Assembly (NCBI RefSeq): GCF_001045435.1
Contig: NZ_LFNG01000008.1
Span: 1 to 64,000, forward strand
Source of the DNA: Chryseobacterium koreense CCUG 49689
GTDB lineage: Bacteria; Bacteroidota; Bacteroidia; Flavobacteriales; Weeksellaceae
Length of the DNA: 64,000 bases
Reading direction: 5' to 3'
Part shown: one piece after another, positions 62,627 through 64,000 of the stretch
Position numbering within the stretch: the stretch's first letter is position 1
How the letters are laid out: each line of letters starts with the position of its first letter
Made by a program: the position numbers and the translations under genes
The notes under the pieces: model-generated
Told to the model about the DNA's origin: nothing
What the model saw: the letters and a program-made list of their open reading frames with translations, nothing else
Databases searched by the model: none

Positions 62627-63178
62627 TCAATCCGAAAAATTTTCTTTTACATAACTTTCTACTTTTTGTTTGGCGTAGTGATAATTTGTTTTCAGTGTAC
62701 CGACGGACATATCCAGGATTTTCGAAATCTCTTCGTAGGGAAGGTCTTCGTAATACCTCATCGTAAATACCAGTTTTTGCTTTTCGGGCAAAGTTTGAAT
62801 TGCCTTTTGAAGCAGTATCTGGATTTCTTCGGCTTCGGTTTCCACGTTTTCTGCCACCAGATTTTGAAGATAAATTTCGGCATCCTGATCCGTTTTCTGC
62901 ATTTTCTTCATCTTGTTCAGCTGCTGCAGTGATTCGTTCGTCGCAATTCGATACAGCCAGGTGTATAATTGGCTGTCCTGCTTGAACTGGTGGAAGTTTT
63001 GATAGGCTTTGATAAAAGTATCCTGCAAAACATCCTGTGCCAAATCATGATCTACAATCAATCTTCTGATATGCCAATACAACCTGCTCTGATAAGCATC
63101 CATCATCAACCGAACCCCGCTGTCGCGTGATTTTTCGCTGGACATCAGCTCGATAATTTCAGTTTCCTTGATTTTCAT
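62627..63178 (-). CDS. ECF-type RNA polymerase sigma factor
   Basis: A 183-residue sigma-70 family protein. Region 2 is near 27-95 (DLAQDVLQDTFIKAYQNFHQF and LYTWLYRIATNE) and region 4 near 125-178 (LPEKQKLVFTMRYYEDLPYEEISKILDMSVGTLKTNYHYAKQ, read in parts). The ATG at 63178 is used in place of TTG 63190. It starts an operon with the membrane protein at 61937 and the exported one at 61412. It should direct an envelope-linked regulon. Confidence 0.93.
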   Translation of the reverse strand: MKIKETEIIELMSSEKSRDSGVRLMMDAYQSRLYWHIRRLIVDHDLAQDVLQDTFIKAYQNFHQFKQDSQLYTWLYRIATNESLQQLNKMKKMQKTDQDAEIYLQNLVAENVETEAEEIQILLQKAIQTLPEKQKLVFTMRYYEDLPYEEISKILDMSVGTLKTNYHYAKQKVESYVKENFSD

Positions 63179-63257
63179 CCGGATGCTCAATGTTTTGATG
63201 GTAAATTTATTAAAAAGTTAAATAACAATTTCAATTTTCAGTCCAAACCTAAATCAA

Positions 63258-63265
63258 TATCTTTG
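63258..63265 (+). promoter_or_regulatory. -7 box of the DUF2520 gene
   Basis: TATCTTTG only 4 bases before ATG 63270, so the transcript may be leaderless. Confidence 0.45.
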
Positions 63266-63269
63266 TTAC

Positions 63270-64000
63270 ATGAAAATCGTAATCATCGGTTCCGGAAATG
63301 TTGCCTATCATTTGGCAAAAGCTTTTCATCGAAATCAAATGGCGATTTCGCAGATTTTTGGTAGAAACGAAACTGATTTGAAATCGATTTCAGCTGAGCT
63401 CCAAATTCCGTTTTCCACCACAAGTTTAATGGATGCCGATTTGTACCTGATCTGCGTTAATGACGATTCCATCGGGGAAGTTTCCCAAATTATTTCTAAA
63501 GAAAACTGTTTGGTGGCGCACACTTCCGGTTCTTTGCCAAAAGAAGCATTAAGAGGAAAATTCCGAAAAGCAAGTTTTTATCCCTTACAGACTTTCTCAA
63601 AATCCAAAGCGTTGGACTATTCCAAAATACCTTTCTTCGTGGAAGCAGAAAATAGAGAAGACTCGGAACTCCTGAAAAATATCGCCCTTAAAATTTCAAA
63701 AAACGTAATGGAATCAGATTACGAAAAAAGAAAATATATCCATTTGACCGCGGTTTTCTCCTGTAATTTCGTGAATCACCTTTTTGCCAGAGCCAAAGAA
63801 GTTTCGGATTCGCAAAATATTCCTTTTGATTATTTTTTACCCTTGATAGACGAAACTGTTTCGAAAATCCACGAAATGGAACCAAAACTCGCTCAAACGG
63901 GACCTGCAGTGCGAAACGACGAACGGGTTTTGCAGATTCACGAAGCATTAATTAATGATGAGGAGCATTTGAAAATCTACCGAACCATGAACGAATCGAT
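63270..64000 (+). CDS. Rossmann/DUF2520 oxidoreductase-like protein (truncated by window end)
   Basis: The frame is open to the last base, 243 complete codons. MKIVIIGSGNVAYHLAKAF is the NAD(P) Rossmann loop with GSGNVA, and the later AHTSGSLPKEAL, SFYPLQTF and VFSCNFVNHLFARA fit the Rossmann plus DUF2520 family (related to F420-dependent NADP reductases and pyrroline-type reductases). The reaction is not known. Only the distal part is missing. It diverges from the sigma operon. Confidence 0.85.
   Translation, partial: MKIVIIGSGNVAYHLAKAFHRNQMAISQIFGRNETDLKSISAELQIPFSTTSLMDADLYLICVNDDSIGEVSQIISKENCLVAHTSGSLPKEALRGKFRKASFYPLQTFSKSKALDYSKIPFFVEAENREDSELLKNIALKISKNVMESDYEKRKYIHLTAVFSCNFVNHLFARAKEVSDSQNIPFDYFLPLIDETVSKIHEMEPKLAQTGPAVRNDERVLQIHEALINDEEHLKIYRTMNES

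Overview
The window reads as a stretch of chromosome from a Bacteroidota bacterium of class Flavobacteriia, most like the Chryseobacterium/Kaistella branch of Weeksellaceae. Support comes from the gliding/T9SS protein GldH, a T9SS-type C-terminal sorting domain, two GLPGLI proteins, a type III glutamine synthetase, AT-rich gaps, no clear Shine-Dalgarno sites, and many copies of the Bacteroidota -7 box TAnnTTTG close to start codons. No tRNA, rRNA, CRISPR array, complete insertion sequence or prophage was seen. Most of the window is housekeeping DNA; the accessory material lies at 1-4620 and 43600-46830.

Layout. 1-4620: a tandemly duplicated pair made of a small lipoprotein and a large T9SS-secreted alpha/beta hydrolase; the first unit has lost nearly all of its hydrolase and the second lipoprotein carries a frameshift. 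4668-8910: ROK kinase, HflX, SemiSWEET, META-domain lipoprotein, DUF1905/YdeI protein and GNAT. 9080-13024 (minus): the heme genes hemA-hemC-hemD-hemE. 13331-19039 (plus): the rod-shape and wall-elongation operon mreB-mreC-mreD-PBP2-rodA. 19062-30592: a decayed frame, an NlpC/P60 lipoprotein, type III glutamine synthetase, a 561-residue nucleoside-phosphorylase-like protein, an M1 peptidase, a CoaX-like protein, TadA, a TonB-domain protein, ribosomal protein L25 and PRPP synthetase.

30690-42090: an SGNH-hydrolase lipoprotein with a FadL-like porin; a PSP1 protein, GldH and PBP1A in one tight operon; two small exported proteins; SelO; and a polytopic membrane protein. 42177-46825: a TPR protein, a DUF2683/YoeB-like toxin-antitoxin pair whose toxin is frameshifted, a block of nested palindromes, GlmM, and a Fic protein with repeats over its start codon. 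46927-49505: the ferrous iron genes feoA-feoB and a 49-residue Cys-rich membrane protein. 49624-54813: two GLPGLI proteins, an outer-membrane barrel and an interposed DinB protein. 54966 to the end: a JmjC-like cupin, an M14 peptidase, LepA, an ECF sigma-factor operon and a truncated DUF2520 oxidoreductase.

The envelope is a recurring theme: cell-wall elongation (MreBCD, PBP2, RodA, PBP1A, GlmM, NlpC/P60), outer-membrane uptake (FadL-like and GLPGLI-associated barrels) and T9SS secretion. The most unusual signals are the hydrolase/lipoprotein duplication with a G5/G6 tract difference, a one-base frameshift in the YoeB-like toxin, the nested palindromes beside it, and the operator-like repeats plus an overlapping leader ORF at the Fic gene.
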